From Callaeas wilsoni (lineage: Eukaryota; Chordata; Aves; Passeriformes; Callaeidae): a stretch of DNA of 64,000 nucleotides. The translations under genes were made by a program, and so were the position numbers. Where the stretch lies: positions 62,001 through 126,000 of the forward strand of contig VWPU01017439.1 of NCBI GenBank assembly GCA_013398955.1. The letters are read 5' to 3'. This document shows positions 1-13,905 of this stretch, one piece after another; position 1 is the first letter of the stretch; each line of letters opens with the position of its first letter. Below the pieces are notes generated by a model. It did no database searches, was not told the DNA's origin, and saw only the letters and a list, made by a program, of their open reading frames with translations.

Positions 1-3000
1 AAGATTTATGCCAGAATTTAGGTGGGCAGATTCAGCTGGGATATTTGTTAAAGATAGCTGTCTAAATCCTGCAGAAGTTTCAGTATATATGGGTCAGAAT
101 TCGTAGCTCAGTCCTTGCAAACAAGAGGAGAAAAGCCATCATTAACATCAATTAAAAAGCTAAAATACAGAGAGGTTATTTCCCTGCTCTTAAAAAAGGA
201 TTTAAAAGGCCAAAAGTATCAAACTTTTAGAAACAGTAATCATTCAACTCTCCTCCCTGACCTGGAAAAGCATTGTATCCCTGATATTGGACACCGCAGG
301 AAGCTGAGAATGACGCACAGGGAGGAACAGGGCAGCACACTGTGCTATTCCTCCCTTCAGCCTGTGCTCATCATTGATACAATTTTCATGTTAAATCCTA
401 ACATGATTTATTAATTTATGATGGAAAGAAAATTTCCAACTAACAGCTCATTCTGAGTTCATTAAAAATGGTAAGGAATCCAAACCTAAAAATTAAAATT
501 ATGATTTAAAAAATAAAGATTAAAAAAACCTTCTTCAAACTTCTGTCTCCTATTGACAAGGTCCCTGGTTTCTTCCCAGCCTTTTACCTTCCCCCTCTTC
601 CAATCTTTTCTTCAATTTTCCTGCTAAACAGTTTATGAAAAAAACAACAGAATGCCATTTTTAGCATCAAAAGATTTTGCAAAAAACTAACAGCTTCAAA
701 CCTACTTATTAACTCAACATCAAAATTACCTTGCTTCCACTTCTTTGACTCAGTGACTTAATCCACTAGTTTCATACACTTCTCATACAGCATTTCTGGA
801 AGTGTTCAGTACATAAACTCATGAAAGATTAGGGAAAGTGGTAACAGAAAACCTAAAATGTCACACTGTTCATAAAACACAAAGAAACTCTACATAAGTA
901 TCTTAAACCACAGACACCTTAAGCTTTTCTGCTGAATCTCTAAGAGCTTAACAAATGTACCACAAAATATGCATGTAAATGATGAAACAGGAATTTCACC
1001 AGAGTCTTTTGCATTTCTTCAGACACAGTGTGCAAGTGTGGACTCTGCAAGCTCACCATGTATTTTTCCATTGTTTCTTATCAGAGGAGCACCAATGGTG
1101 CTTATGGCAGCGGAGACACTTCTCCTTCTCACTGCCTCGGTGTCTGTTAGCTCCAGAAACAATTCTTTACAGTTCAGTGAAAAACATGGGCTTCAGTGTT
1201 ATGGTTCAGAGCAGTATCGTGGTTTTCAGACAGATTTGTTTTATGAAGCTACTCCAACACTGAGATTAAAACCTGCACATTGAACCTCAACTTAAAGAGC
1301 ATCCCAAATGAGTCCTCATAATTACACTGCCAAATACTACCAAAGCTGATTTGCCTGCAATTTTATTTCAGAAATCTGATTCCCAATTCAAGTAAGTTTC
1401 TTGATTCTGTGTTTTTTACTTAATGATAGTGTAATATCACAAACCTCAATTTAACACAGCTAATGCAAAGGAGTACAAATGGAGACAAAAATTACACCAG
1501 AAACACTCGACGCTGAAAAGGAAAAATTAGAAGAGAATTCAGGATCTGTCATAGATCCCTACATAGAAATCACAAAGATTATCCTGTGGCCAGGTAATAG
1601 TTTTACTGTAATATTTTACTGTAATAGTAAAATAAACGAAAAAATAGAAGTAGAAAAATAGCCTTCCCTAACTTTAAAAAAACCCCATTACTAGAATATT
1701 ATTTCACCTGCTTCAATAATAGACATGAAATATCAGAGTTCAGGAAAGGGCTACAATAACTGGGGAGTAGAAGCGTAATTTGTAGGATCAGTAGCTTGAC
1801 ATATCCGGTGAACCAGAAAGGTTGACTGGTCACAGAGGTGACAGGGCCTTCCAGTCCTGCTAACAAAAGTATGGAGACATTTAACACTTGTGAGAGAATA
1901 ACAGACACATTTGCCCTTGAATAGAGATGAAAATTTCCTAACCACGTATATACACTACGGAGTCAATAACTTTCCTATAAAAACCTTTGTATTACACAAG
2001 TTTTAATACAACTTCCAGAATACCTTCTACTACCTGTCTGCACTGAGATCAGAATCTGCTCTGAAATCTGTGAACCTGCCCTTCCTTTTTAGGCTTTGGG
2101 AAAAATAAGTTCCACAAGCACAATATGTTCATGTTGTTTGCAGCTTCCAATGCATTTCCAGCTTTCCAACACCTTTGTTTTTTTATAGCACCTTCCTCTG
2201 CTGGTAGGTTGGCGACAGCTGGAGACTGAATGTCAGACTCAGAGACAGGACCAAAAATCCTCCTTAATCCTTCTCCTACGCTCAGGTCAAACTGATCAGA
2301 ATTGCTATCAGGACAAATTTTCTGTCAGAACATGCAGAATATCTCTTACTACTTTTTAATGATCTTTAGTAGCACGACACACAAATTCCTGAATCATTCA
2401 GGCATACCTTACCTGAGAAAAACTACAAAAGTTCCAAAATACCTTAGCAGGTCTCACTGGCTTCTCTGATGCATTCAGCAGTTTACTCCGTGGAAACTGA
2501 CTTGCTCAGGTTAATGTTTTTTAAATGTTAAGTTTAACAGCCTGTAGAATAAAAAGGGTTTCACTGGAGACACCATCACTCTATGCCTTACTGACAATTT
2601 GTTGAACAGAAAACACTGGTGCCAAGTATTTTTCCAGCCTGCTCTATTGGGACGATAAAATGCACCATTGATGTCACAGAGCCTCAGCTACACACACTGA
2701 ACAGTACTGCAAGAGAGTGAGTCAAGTCATTAATTTACATTTTCATCCTCTACTTGTGCAGAAAGTATCTGAGACCAAGACAATGTAAAATTAAAATATT
2801 TTCACACTATGAAAACTTACGGATGGTGGCAGCAGTACCAGAAAATAAATGGATATTTATTTTTGCCATCAGGGTCACTAGTCCATACAAATAAAGAGGT
2901 TTAACCCAAATACTGCTTATTTTTAGGTTTCTGTGAACCCACATGCACTTCCCAAGCCTCACACCAAACACACCAATAAGCCACTGCCTTAAGATTTTTG

Positions 3001-5706
3001 AACACAGGTCAAATCAGATCACCAGCTTTCCAAGGGCAGGGCCCCAGCTTTAAAGCTTGATCAGCATGTCTGACCCAAAAATGAACACTGGCCTCAAACT
3101 GAAGTTATAAAAGCTGCTAGACTTCTAATTCCAAGACTGGATTTGTAAAAAACCACCAATGTACACATAAAGTTCTTTAAAAAGAGTCACCAATGTACTG
3201 AAGCAAAATTAGATGTTTAATTTGCCAATGTAATTAATCAGGTAAGAAAATGTCCAAAATTTCCATATACACGCATTTGAAATCAGATTTTCCTAGGAAA
3301 CAACACCCTTAAAGCCACGTAAGTCCCCAAATTCCGTAAGTGTACTTCGCACAGCCCCAGAAGGAAAGCAATCTGCACTTCCAGAGAACAATCTACTGCT
3401 GCTCCACAGAACAGCAGCTTCAGAGGGATGTGCAGTGGTTGCACCGGTGGCTTTAGACAGAAATGAGAACTAGGTCAGGACCTGTGGTTGAGGACAAGGT
3501 TTTACCCTGTCCACTGTGAACCTGGGGGTGCTTCTGGCGCAGCAGTTCAAGAGCAAGAGGACAAGCCCAGGCTCTTCCCCACAGCAGTGGGGAGGCTGCA
3601 GCGCTGCATGAGAACTGCGGAGTCCAGAAGCAGCTTTAGCAGAAGGCAGGAGGCTCCAGAGCTCCTCTGAACGCTGCACACAGTATCAGCTTCAAGCTGG
3701 CTAAAACATGCTGCTGTAGGTGCAGTGATGAGATAAGGAAAAGCTTTTCTCAAGTTTTCCTTTGGACCTCAAGGCTCAGCAAAATAAGCAAAATGAACAA
3801 GGCCCCTCCACTACGCAATATGACCACAGTAGCATTGTTTCACCTTACCCATAAGGTTTTGTAATTTTTCTGATGGTATTACCTATCAGGCACCTCCCTT
3901 CCTTTAAATAAAGGAGACTGGACATTCTAAAATAAGATGTGAAAATCAAATTTTATTTAAATGTTTGTTGAGTTTTTCAAGAAGGTCATACTAGATCAGT
4001 GTCTATGGAAAAAACAGATCCCACACATATAGACAGTGTTATCATAGATATAAAAAACCTGAAAAACTTCTGTTTAAAATGTAAAATAACTTTAATGCTC
4101 ACCATTGTCAAACCTTTCAAAAAGCACTGTGACTAACAAAAGCTCCTACAAACGACAAAAGAACTTAAAACTCATTTTTCAAGAGGAACAGATACTTCCC
4201 TGATACTTTAAAAGTGCAAGAAATTTCAGTAACTTTAAAGTACTCACATCTGAAATATTAGTATGATGATGCATAAAGGATCAACTGAATGCAGTAGTGC
4301 ATAGGCAAAGTGGCCCCTTTTTGGCCAGGATCCAGTTATTTTCATGGAGACAGAATAGCAAGGGATGATATTTCTGAAGTGTGTTGGCAATGAACAGAAC
4401 AATGCCATTTAACCCTTCAAACTGCTCTACAACAATAACTTCTTCCAGAACAGCTGGATGACATTTGGTATCTTTACTTACAGGGGAGAGAAAAGTAGTT
4501 AGACTCTGTTTCCCTCAGTTACATACAAATACTAAAAACACTGCCTTAGAGTTGTTAAAGCTATGATTTCACTTTGTGCAAGCACAAGAGCTATTTTATG
4601 GGTTTGGTTGGGTTTTTTAAATGTTAATTTAGGTTAAACATTGAAACAATTTCTGATTCTGGAATGAAGAATCTGTTGACTTACTCATTTGGGTACTACC
4701 CTCTGGAACAGAAGATGTCCTGGGATAAACTCTTAAACTGATCAGATACAATAGCCTCAAACCAGGACATGTTAGTTTTAAATACAACTGCATTGACAAT
4801 GTTAGAGCAAATCTACAAGTACTGTGTTCCGAGGGTTCAAGTCAGCCATCCAGTTTATGACAGACTGTAAAGGGCAACCCCACACATGACAGTCTGAGTA
4901 TACAAACAGCACAGACCAGTACCAGTGAAGGTGCCTTGCCCAGAATCCCTCTGAACTGCCTATGGACACACAGGAACACACCAAGACTCAGCTTGTTTAT
5001 CTCACCTCTAATATGGAAAAGACCACACCGAAATGAAAAACTTTCCATTTATTATTACTGGTAAGAAGCTGAAGCTGGAATGTTTAAAAAAGGTGAGTAG
5101 GAAAAGATCCTGTATGGGGGTTTTATCCACAAGATATCTAAATATGAGTCTACACCTACTGGAATTAAATAAATAGAGTGAAGGTTTTGGGTTTTTTTAA
5201 TCAAGAAAGTCTACAAACAAATTGAAATGCTAAAATTCAAGCACATGAATTGTCAGATTCTGCTTTTCAGTCTACTCTGACTGTGAGTTTTACAGAAGAG
5301 TTCTGAAAAAAGGACTGCAAAATTTAAATATTCTAGTTCAATTTCTTCATTCACTAGAAATTATTAAACCTTAATAACAGCTTTTACTTAAGCTCTTACA
5401 CATCCTGGTTTGGAGAAAAGCCATTCTTATTCAAGCAAGGGTGAACAAAGTGCATAAACAAGTCAGTTTTGCTTTCCAGGCTGAAAAAGTATTAGTATGT
5501 TCCTTACATATTACAATAAAGAACAGTGTCAGTAAAGTTAGATTGTACTAAGTGATAGCTAATTTTGGAACGGTAAGGCATTACAATCATTAACTCTGCT
5601 TGTGTTTTTCTCTACTCCTGCTCTGAGATACAGTTTTAGAAAAAAATTAAAGTAACTTGCCTATCCATCAACAGCAATAATTCGTTTTCAGAGAATTTGA
5701 CTTATA

Positions 5707-5725
5707 CCCCCCCCTTTTTTTTTTT
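5707..5725 (+). repeat. C8T11 homopolymer pair
   Basis: Eight C followed by eleven T, a low-complexity pyrimidine tract. Confidence 0.9.
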
Positions 5726-8700
5726 AAATCTTATTCTTCATGATGCAATTTTTACTTGAATCAGAGGTAGACTAAACCTGTCCTTTTTTATACAATATCC
5801 CATTTTGTTAATAGATTTGTTAGGCAAGGACATCATAAATCTTAAGTATACTCTGGCAGCACTCGATGCTACTCAAAATTATGTAATAACACCTCATCAT
5901 CAAATTTAAGAATTCCATGAACTTCTTTATGTTTTTCAGGAAACGTTAGTAAAGTTATAAAGAATTAGTGTAGCTGCTCCAAAAGATTAGGAAAGCACAC
6001 AAAGAAGGATGAAAAGGCTAAGTAACACCATGTGCCACCACTTGGAAACTGCCAAAAGGAGAAATTCAAGTTTTTTTATGAATTTATGACTGATATACCT
6101 ATAAACTTTAGAGATCCTACAGCACATCCCTCACAAGTAAAGACCCTTCATTATTACGAGACGGGTTAGTTGAGATTTTTGAGATTGAACTAACCTGAAT
6201 ATTCATTCCTAGCTACATGAATGTTGCCATTTTTTTCTGGCAGAGTATCCAAGTAACTCAGAAATTGCTACATGATTAGAGAGTATGCAGGCATTATGCT
6301 GGAACCAGCAAGTTTGGCATATAAGCAGCACAAATGTTACGGATAGGTGTGTTACCAGTTCAAGCAAGAAGACAGTGAAACAAAGTACATAAATAAGATT
6401 AGTAGAAGCTAAGTAGAAGCTTAATATGAAGACTAGAGATTTCAAGCAGGCTTGAATCAGGCAGATGAAGGCAGCAGAGATGTTGAATTTTTCATTACTT
6501 TCTCCTTCATGTTCAACTTGGGTTTTTCTAAGTGGCACCCCTCAGTTCTTTTCTAGCACTCACCAGTTTTGATGGGGGAGGGAAAGACAGAAAACTATAC
6601 AAATTATGACACAATTTATTCTCTTAACACAGTAGAATTGGACAGAGTTTTAAAAAGCAGGAGAAACATATCTTTGGAGAATGCAAACCTAAGTATTAAT
6701 CTTGACATAAACCTTCCATGTGAGATTTTATATTGCAGTTGCACATAAAAACAGCTTTGAAATGTGAACCTCATATATGTATTGTCATTCTATTTCCAAA
6801 CAGACAGCTAACAGCCAGGCTTATTCAAATTTAAAAAAAAAAAATTACATAGTGCTTAATTGGATATTTGTAAATCCTTCAGGTAGCTGAAAGATTTTAG
6901 GAAGACACAGGTTACACCATCTTTTATCCTCCTTACAGTAAACATTTCTGGAGAGTGTTTTGAACACATGCCCTATACAAAGGATATTAACACTATCTTC
7001 ATAGAAGCTCAGGAGTGACAGTAAGACAAAGTTCATGTCATTCCACAGCTCCCAAAGCCAAGAGCATTCTCTTTTCCATCTCTCAGAATGTTCCTGATGA
7101 CTTTAACCTCCAGATTAAAACATATCAACTATGAATTAAAGTGTTGCTGGAACTCATTTTCCTGCATTAGATTGTTCTTCTTTCCATATTAGGAAATAGT
7201 ATGTCAAGAAACCCCTACGAACACTATTTTAGGAGCAGCTTATCGATGTTTTTCTTTTTCACAAGCAAGTGCGAATGTGCTCCCCACCCCAAAATTATGC
7301 AGTTTCCTACTTCTGGGTAAACCTCAAGGGTCATGTACACCCACACGGTAAGAGATGAAACAGCATGAGAAAACCATCCTCCTGACTGTACCGTCTCCCT
7401 TGTCAGGCAAGTATTACCCAACCAAACATGGCTACATAAATTAACATCATGCAAACCCAGAATTTCTCTTCCAGCTCAGATTCTCATTGTTTCCACCTGA
7501 CAGTGGCAAAAAGGTGTTATTTACTCTGCTCTGCAGGGTTTCAGAATTATATCTGGGGGAAAAAGCAGCAGTCCAGTTTCTCCAGTCACTGCAAACCATG
7601 CACACAGAGTGTTTAATGGCCATTTTAGTGAAGTCACTTTCAGAATCACAAGAAGCTCAGACTTCAGCATTTCAGGAATCTCAGCCATTCCCACACTTTC
7701 TACTAGATCTATTTCTTTACTTTTGAGCAGGACCTTCCTAGTCTCCAGAGGGTTACGTCATTCGGTTGAAGACTGAACAGAACAAAGCAGCATGCACAAA
7801 GCACAGAAGGACAGACACCAGCCACGGCACAGAGACTCTGTCTGCATTGCAGGAGGACAAGGACTGGAATGGAATGGAATGGCTGTCGAGCCTCGCACAC
7901 CACAACCCAGCTAAATGGACACAACAACTCATGCTCTGCTGGGACAAAGCTGGACCATCAGAAACACTGCCCTTCCTGAAGAGGCCACGCTGGATGCATT
8001 TACATTCTGGGTGTGTTTTCAACCATGACTCCCAAAACCCCAGGAGAAGCACATCAGTTCTCCCTCCTCTCTTCCACATGGCTTTGAGAGCACCAGTCCC
8101 AAGCACACAGGACCTCTGTTAAAGTTCATCCCCAAACATTACCTAAAGACAGACACACACACAACAAAGTATCCAAAGGTCACAACAGTTTTGTGTGGCT
8201 TTAATGTTCTACAAAACTAATTTAAAACCGTTACTAAACCCAAAAGAACAAAACTGAAATTGTGCTTCTGGGCATTGTGCACTTGGTGAATTCAAGTCCC
8301 AATGTAAAACACGAAAGGCTCCTGTTCTACACATAACCCTGCTTCCAGATTATGGATGGATAATGCTCATTTTAAAGACTATCTTTAGGCGGGGATTATT
8401 TTACTGGAGAAACATTTGAAGATTAATAGAAAAAAACCCAGTGTTTCTATATATCTGTCTTGTCATTGGTTGTCTAAAAACAACTTCACTGGCTATAATA
8501 TCACCTTTATTGTTTTTTATTCAGATCCCTATCCAAGCAACAACTCTTCTATCCACAGACAAGATGTACTCCCATCCTTCAACCTTACCATCACCAATAC
8601 CTAGAAAACTTCTAAAAATACAGTACCAGTACTCCTGTTTATGTTTGACTGGTAGTGACCAGAGACTTTTCCCCACTGTGTTCTAAAAATCACACCCAGC

Positions 8701-11700
8701 CAGCATGGGGCTTATAATTCCAGGAACAGAAATTTAAGTTAAAATAATGAGCATCAAGGATACATAGATGTGTCAAATCAGTCGGGAGTCAGACGAGGAT
8801 CCTGACTAATTCACACAGCACTAAGTACTTTCTTTCCTGATTCAAGCTGTAAAATGAACTCTTTCTAGAAACCCAACTGCCACTGTTTTATTGCCAAAAT
8901 ACGTATGTGCAGTTCTTTCCAGTTCATTGAGAGGCTACTGGCATAAAAAATTGCAAAACACCATGACATGTATGCAGCATTCAAAGCCAGAATTCTAAAC
9001 GCAGCGTTTAAAATGATTTCCCAAACAGCGTGCAGCTGGATACAGGCCAGCAGTTTCTGCCCATGTGAAGTTCAGGTGATCTCAACAAAACCTTAGAAAT
9101 TGGTAAGCAGCTCTCCAAGGAGATCAGCCAAACAACTGTGTCAAATGGAACCAATAATCACTTGCATTAAAGCTGAACTGTGGTATTTCTTTTTACAACA
9201 GTAGTATTACATATGTAGAAAAATCTACTTCTTAGGTCTTTCTTTCCATATAGCCAAAGTAAATATCTCAGGCTTTCTCCAGACACAGTATTATTTTCAG
9301 TGTCCCTTGTGGGAAGCCATCCCCACACTGTGCTGGCCACAAGGCTGAGTCTACACGTGTCCGTGTGGCCATGCTGGGAGCTGCTGCCGGACAGAGCAGG
9401 GGACAGAAATGTAAACAAGCCCCACCAATCCAAACCTGCATCACATCTGTTCAACAGAACTTCCTGCCCTGAAGGGATTTCAATAGGATCTAACATGTCC
9501 ACATACTTAAATGCATATTAGGCCCCAAGCAACTCCCACTTTGTCAGAGTTGTTCAGTAACAAAGCATCTAACGAAGCTTATGAAACCCAACAGAAACCT
9601 TGCAAAAATGTATTCTATAGGGCCTCATGATTAACCACATTTACGATCCCATTTTTAACAGTAACCTTTCTATGCATATCCAGAAACCAGCATATTCTAT
9701 GAAATCTGTCCCGGAAATCCCCCCACAAAATATACGTAATTTACATCGGCCATTCAACTTCAGCTACTTCAAAGCTAGAAATTAGTAGATTCAGATCTTA
9801 AAGTTTTTCTCTTTTTTTTTTTAAAACAAAAACAAGCCTGGCAATTCTAATGTTCAAATATTTAGCCTGATGCTTATTTAGTCAACTGCCCCAATTTCAT
9901 TAGGAAGATATTCTGTAGTGTTCTTTTTTGTATACAAAGACTTTCTGTAGCTGTCAGAGTCAAAACCATTTGGGGTTTTATAAGCAAATGTCAAAACTTT
10001 GTCTAAAGGGGAAAAAACTGTCAAACTCATACTAGTGGTTTAACTCTCCAAATATCCTGATTAACTATGGCCTGTGTGCAGTTTTAAGAACAGAATAACA
10101 CACATACACATTGCTTGCAGCAATGTATCAATTTATGCTTTACACAACCACAAAAGTTACATATGTTCCAGGCATAACTGATATAAAATGTATAATCTTA
10201 TTTTGCACTGTGCTATACTCTTGACTGTAAGGATACCTCATAGCAGAAAGTCCCATGGGCTAACTCAGAACGTGACTTTTTTAAAGTGTGTAAACATAAT
10301 GTGTAAAAAAATCTTAGAGAAATTCCCTGTGTAATGCAATCCAGATTTCTAAACCTGTTTCTGACCCTACTGGATCAACATATTTTTCTATTTACTTTAG
10401 TTTTTCTCATTTGTCTTCTCCAAATGAAACCAATCTTCACTTTCTCTCCTTCCTCATATTTGCCCACCATTTTCTTTCCTATTAGTACCAGACACTACAG
10501 AATTTCATAAATCTACCAGCTAACAACAAACAGACAATAGTTCATTTTCCCCCCTTTAATCTCCTGAACCTCTATCAACACTGATAAAATTCAGATGGTT
10601 TTATGAAGACATTCAATGACACACAATAGCAATACACTTCACTAGCTTAAATTATTCTTACTTATGAATCTCTTACCAACCTTACCCCGAGCTTTACGTC
10701 ATGCTCAAGTTTCCCGCTCTCTTCCAAGTCTCAAGCAAGCTATACAAGGCTGTTACCTCAAATATAACTTGTTTCCATTTTCTAGAACTTTCATAACCTA
10801 GGAAGAAATTCATGGTAACAAAAGCCAAACATTGTCCAGTCACTGCCCTGTGTCTCCTTGTTGCAAATCTGTTCTGTGCAGGTGCTACAGACCCCACTCT
10901 CCCCACCAGCCACACCCTAACATTTTTTCACAGGGACACTGATCTAAACCAGCAAGTCTTGGAAAGGATATACATACACTCTTCTTTGGGGGAAGAGAGG
11001 GAAATAAGATTTGTCTGATTTATCTTCCAAAGATCAAACTGCATATCAAGATGCACCTTCACTTTATAAAACAGTTAGGATTTTATGTGTTCGTGAGGCA
11101 CAGTGTCAACATGAAAAATTACCTCTAAGAATAGTTACTTTTAAAAAAGTGGCACCAGCTAACAAGACACAATATTAAAAAAAAGTTGAGGACTCTCATG
11201 AAATAAGAGACCAAAATGCTAGATCTGAACATGCTGCTGAAAATACAAATTATTCCAATATCGAGTGCATCCCTTTCAGAACTAGCTATAGCATAGGCCA
11301 CATCTGCAGGGAATGCTATTCTAGATCACACAATAAATGAAAGATTATTTCAATTTAAGATGACTGAGCAATACTCCACTTCAATTTTGACAGATAAAAG
11401 AATTAAAAACAAAAAAAACCCCAAAAATTAATATACAGCCAGAAAGCTTTTTCTCCTCTCTGGTGTTTTATAGTATATTATCAGTTAACAAACATATTAC
11501 TTGGTTCACCAGAAGCAGGAAACTGTTACGTTTCCAATGTCATGTGCATTAAACGAATTAGTAAAAAAGAATTGTTTGACTTTTCAGTAATTATTTCTAT
11601 TACTCCAAGGTAGTAACTATTTATTTTAATCTGACACCTTTTCAGTTACCATGACAAATCCCATACAGTCTAATTGAAAAACATACTTTAAGAATAAAAA

Positions 11701-13489
11701 GTCAAGTTAATCACCTTGTACAGTTTTCTTATTGCACACACATTAAAAATTTTTTTCAAAATGCCAGTAATCATAAACAAATTCTCCTCAGTAGAAGAGC
11801 CTTAAGAAGACATCTGCTAAATCATCCATGCTCTGGAGACTACTGACTAACCATTTCAGACTTTGGGGGTTTTTTTTTTTAATACATGAGACTCACTCTA
11901 GTCCCTACCTGTTCCACAATAAACGACAAGACAGAATGTCTAAATAATAAAACAAGTTAAATGCAATTTAGTCAATATTCACATAACAATGAACACTTAC
12001 TCAAGCTTTAAAGCATCAACTGTTATTTAACTATTATTTAACTGTCAATCACTGCTCTCCCAAAATTGTATTTTGGGATGTAACTTAGCTAACATTAACA
12101 CTTAAACGTGTGCAAAGTGCCATTTAAGTCATTGATGTTATACCCATGTAATTATTTACCGTTCATATTAATCATTATATGTGAATATAGCAATTTAAAG
12201 GGATAAGATCTGGTTCTTAGTCTTCTACATTAGTTTTGAAAACATTAATATACTGTTAGATTTGTGAATAAACAAAAATAATTTTAGCACATAGCGAGGG
12301 CTAGACACTGCTTTGGCAATTATTTAGACCAAAAAATCAACAGGAAATTCAACTAACAGCTGAAGGGAAGTCAATAAAACACATTAAGCATAGTCAGGAA
12401 GGAACCTTTCAAACACCATTACATTTCTAACCTGTCCTAACCAAACTACTTTCCATGCTTGAACTTCCTTCCTAAAATGAAGCTTTCTAAAAGAACATTT
12501 AGAACAAATAAGTAATAGAGATGGAGAAGAGAAAAATACAGAGCAGTTACTGTATTTCTGCACACATAAAAACCACATCCAGTACTACAAGCTACAGATA
12601 GAGATGAAACAATTGCACAGATGAGTGTTTACAAGTTCCCTCCTGGGTCCAAAATACCTTAGCAGGAATTAAATAATGATTTAACATGTCTTAACAATTG
12701 AATAAATTAGAAAAATATTGCAACTTCAGGCAACATTAATTTCTCAATTTTCCAATTAGCGTCTTTCTGTCAGGGAAAACACAGGAAAATCCTTTTCTCT
12801 GTCAAGTCTCCTTTAAAACCATCAGTTTCTAAAAGGCAGAGATACAGGACTGTCTCTCATTAGTGCAATCAAAAGCACAGTGCTTCCTCAAAAAACCCAC
12901 TCCAAGTTTATTAGATGGACAGTGTCTTAGGACAATACACAGGAAAAACAGGACAACACACAGAAACATGGTGTAGAGTGTTTGTACCACATCAACCCTT
13001 CAGCTTGCACCAATGGGAGTTATTTTTAAGCAGCTCAAAGGAGAATTCTCAGAGAAATATGAAGACAATGACATAGCTGTGCATGTGCTGTGGGCAGCTC
13101 CTTTCAATCACACAGGACAGAAAGAGAAGAAAACAATACAGGACTCATTATGAAATCTGTTGAATTATGCTGTGTTGACTTGAGGTTTCTTAAGGCAAAA
13201 CTCAATATATAGCCACTAGAAAAAATACAATGTAGCATATTCTATTAAACAATATTTAAAACATCCTACTTGTCTAACATTTATTATTACCTGATATATG
13301 CATTTCTATACCTCAGAATGCAACTGGCGCACTTGTCCAAGAAACAGACCACCCATGTACCCACTGGTGTCTGGGCAGTTATCTGGTCAAGTTATTGTAC
13401 CACCTTTAGTTCAAGAGAAATCATGGGAACAGAGAGATATTCCGGGTCAAGCAGTTCAAATTCCAAGGTAGGGTGGAAATCTACATTAC

Positions 13490-13905
13490 ATCCCCTCCCC
13501 CTCCCCCTTATATAAGCTAACCAGCTCCATCTTAAAGACAGCCTTATTCCACTACTCCTAAGGGAAGGCTGTTGCAGACTTCTATGCCTTTGTTGCTTAG
13601 GAACCGTCTTTTCTAATTTCCAGATTAGGTTTATTCTTGGATGGTTTATACCCATTTGTTTTTACACCTCAAGCATAAAAAGCTCTTTTTACCCACCTGT
13701 GTTGTTTCGCTCGATTTTATGAAGAGCAACCTCTTCCATGTTTTGTTTCCCCAGATCAAACAAGACACTCTCTGAGTTCCAGGAATCAGTCTCTGGACCT
13801 CTTTTAGTCCAAATGTCCTTTTTACTTGATGGTGGGTGACAGGAATTACACACAGTGTTTCATGTAAACTTTCACCAGTACCAGAAAAAGTCAATACCAC
13901 TTTAC
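13490..13905 (-). mobile_element. Ancient CR1/L3-like fragment (tentative)
   Basis: Plus-strand phrases such as GATCAAACAAGACACTCTCT, TCTCTGGACCTCTTTTAGTC and TTTCACCAGTACCAGAAAAA resemble the reverse complement of the 3' part of old CR1/L3 LINEs, but are much diverged. Boundaries are approximate. Two minus-strand ORFs here are probably chance. Confidence 0.5.

Noticed and set aside
7869..7883. Short GGAAT repeat
   Set aside because: Only about three units, too short to mean satellite DNA.
7753..8122. Overlapping 117- and 118-codon ORFs on opposite strands
   Set aside because: Mutually overlapping, no recognisable domains, no splice context.
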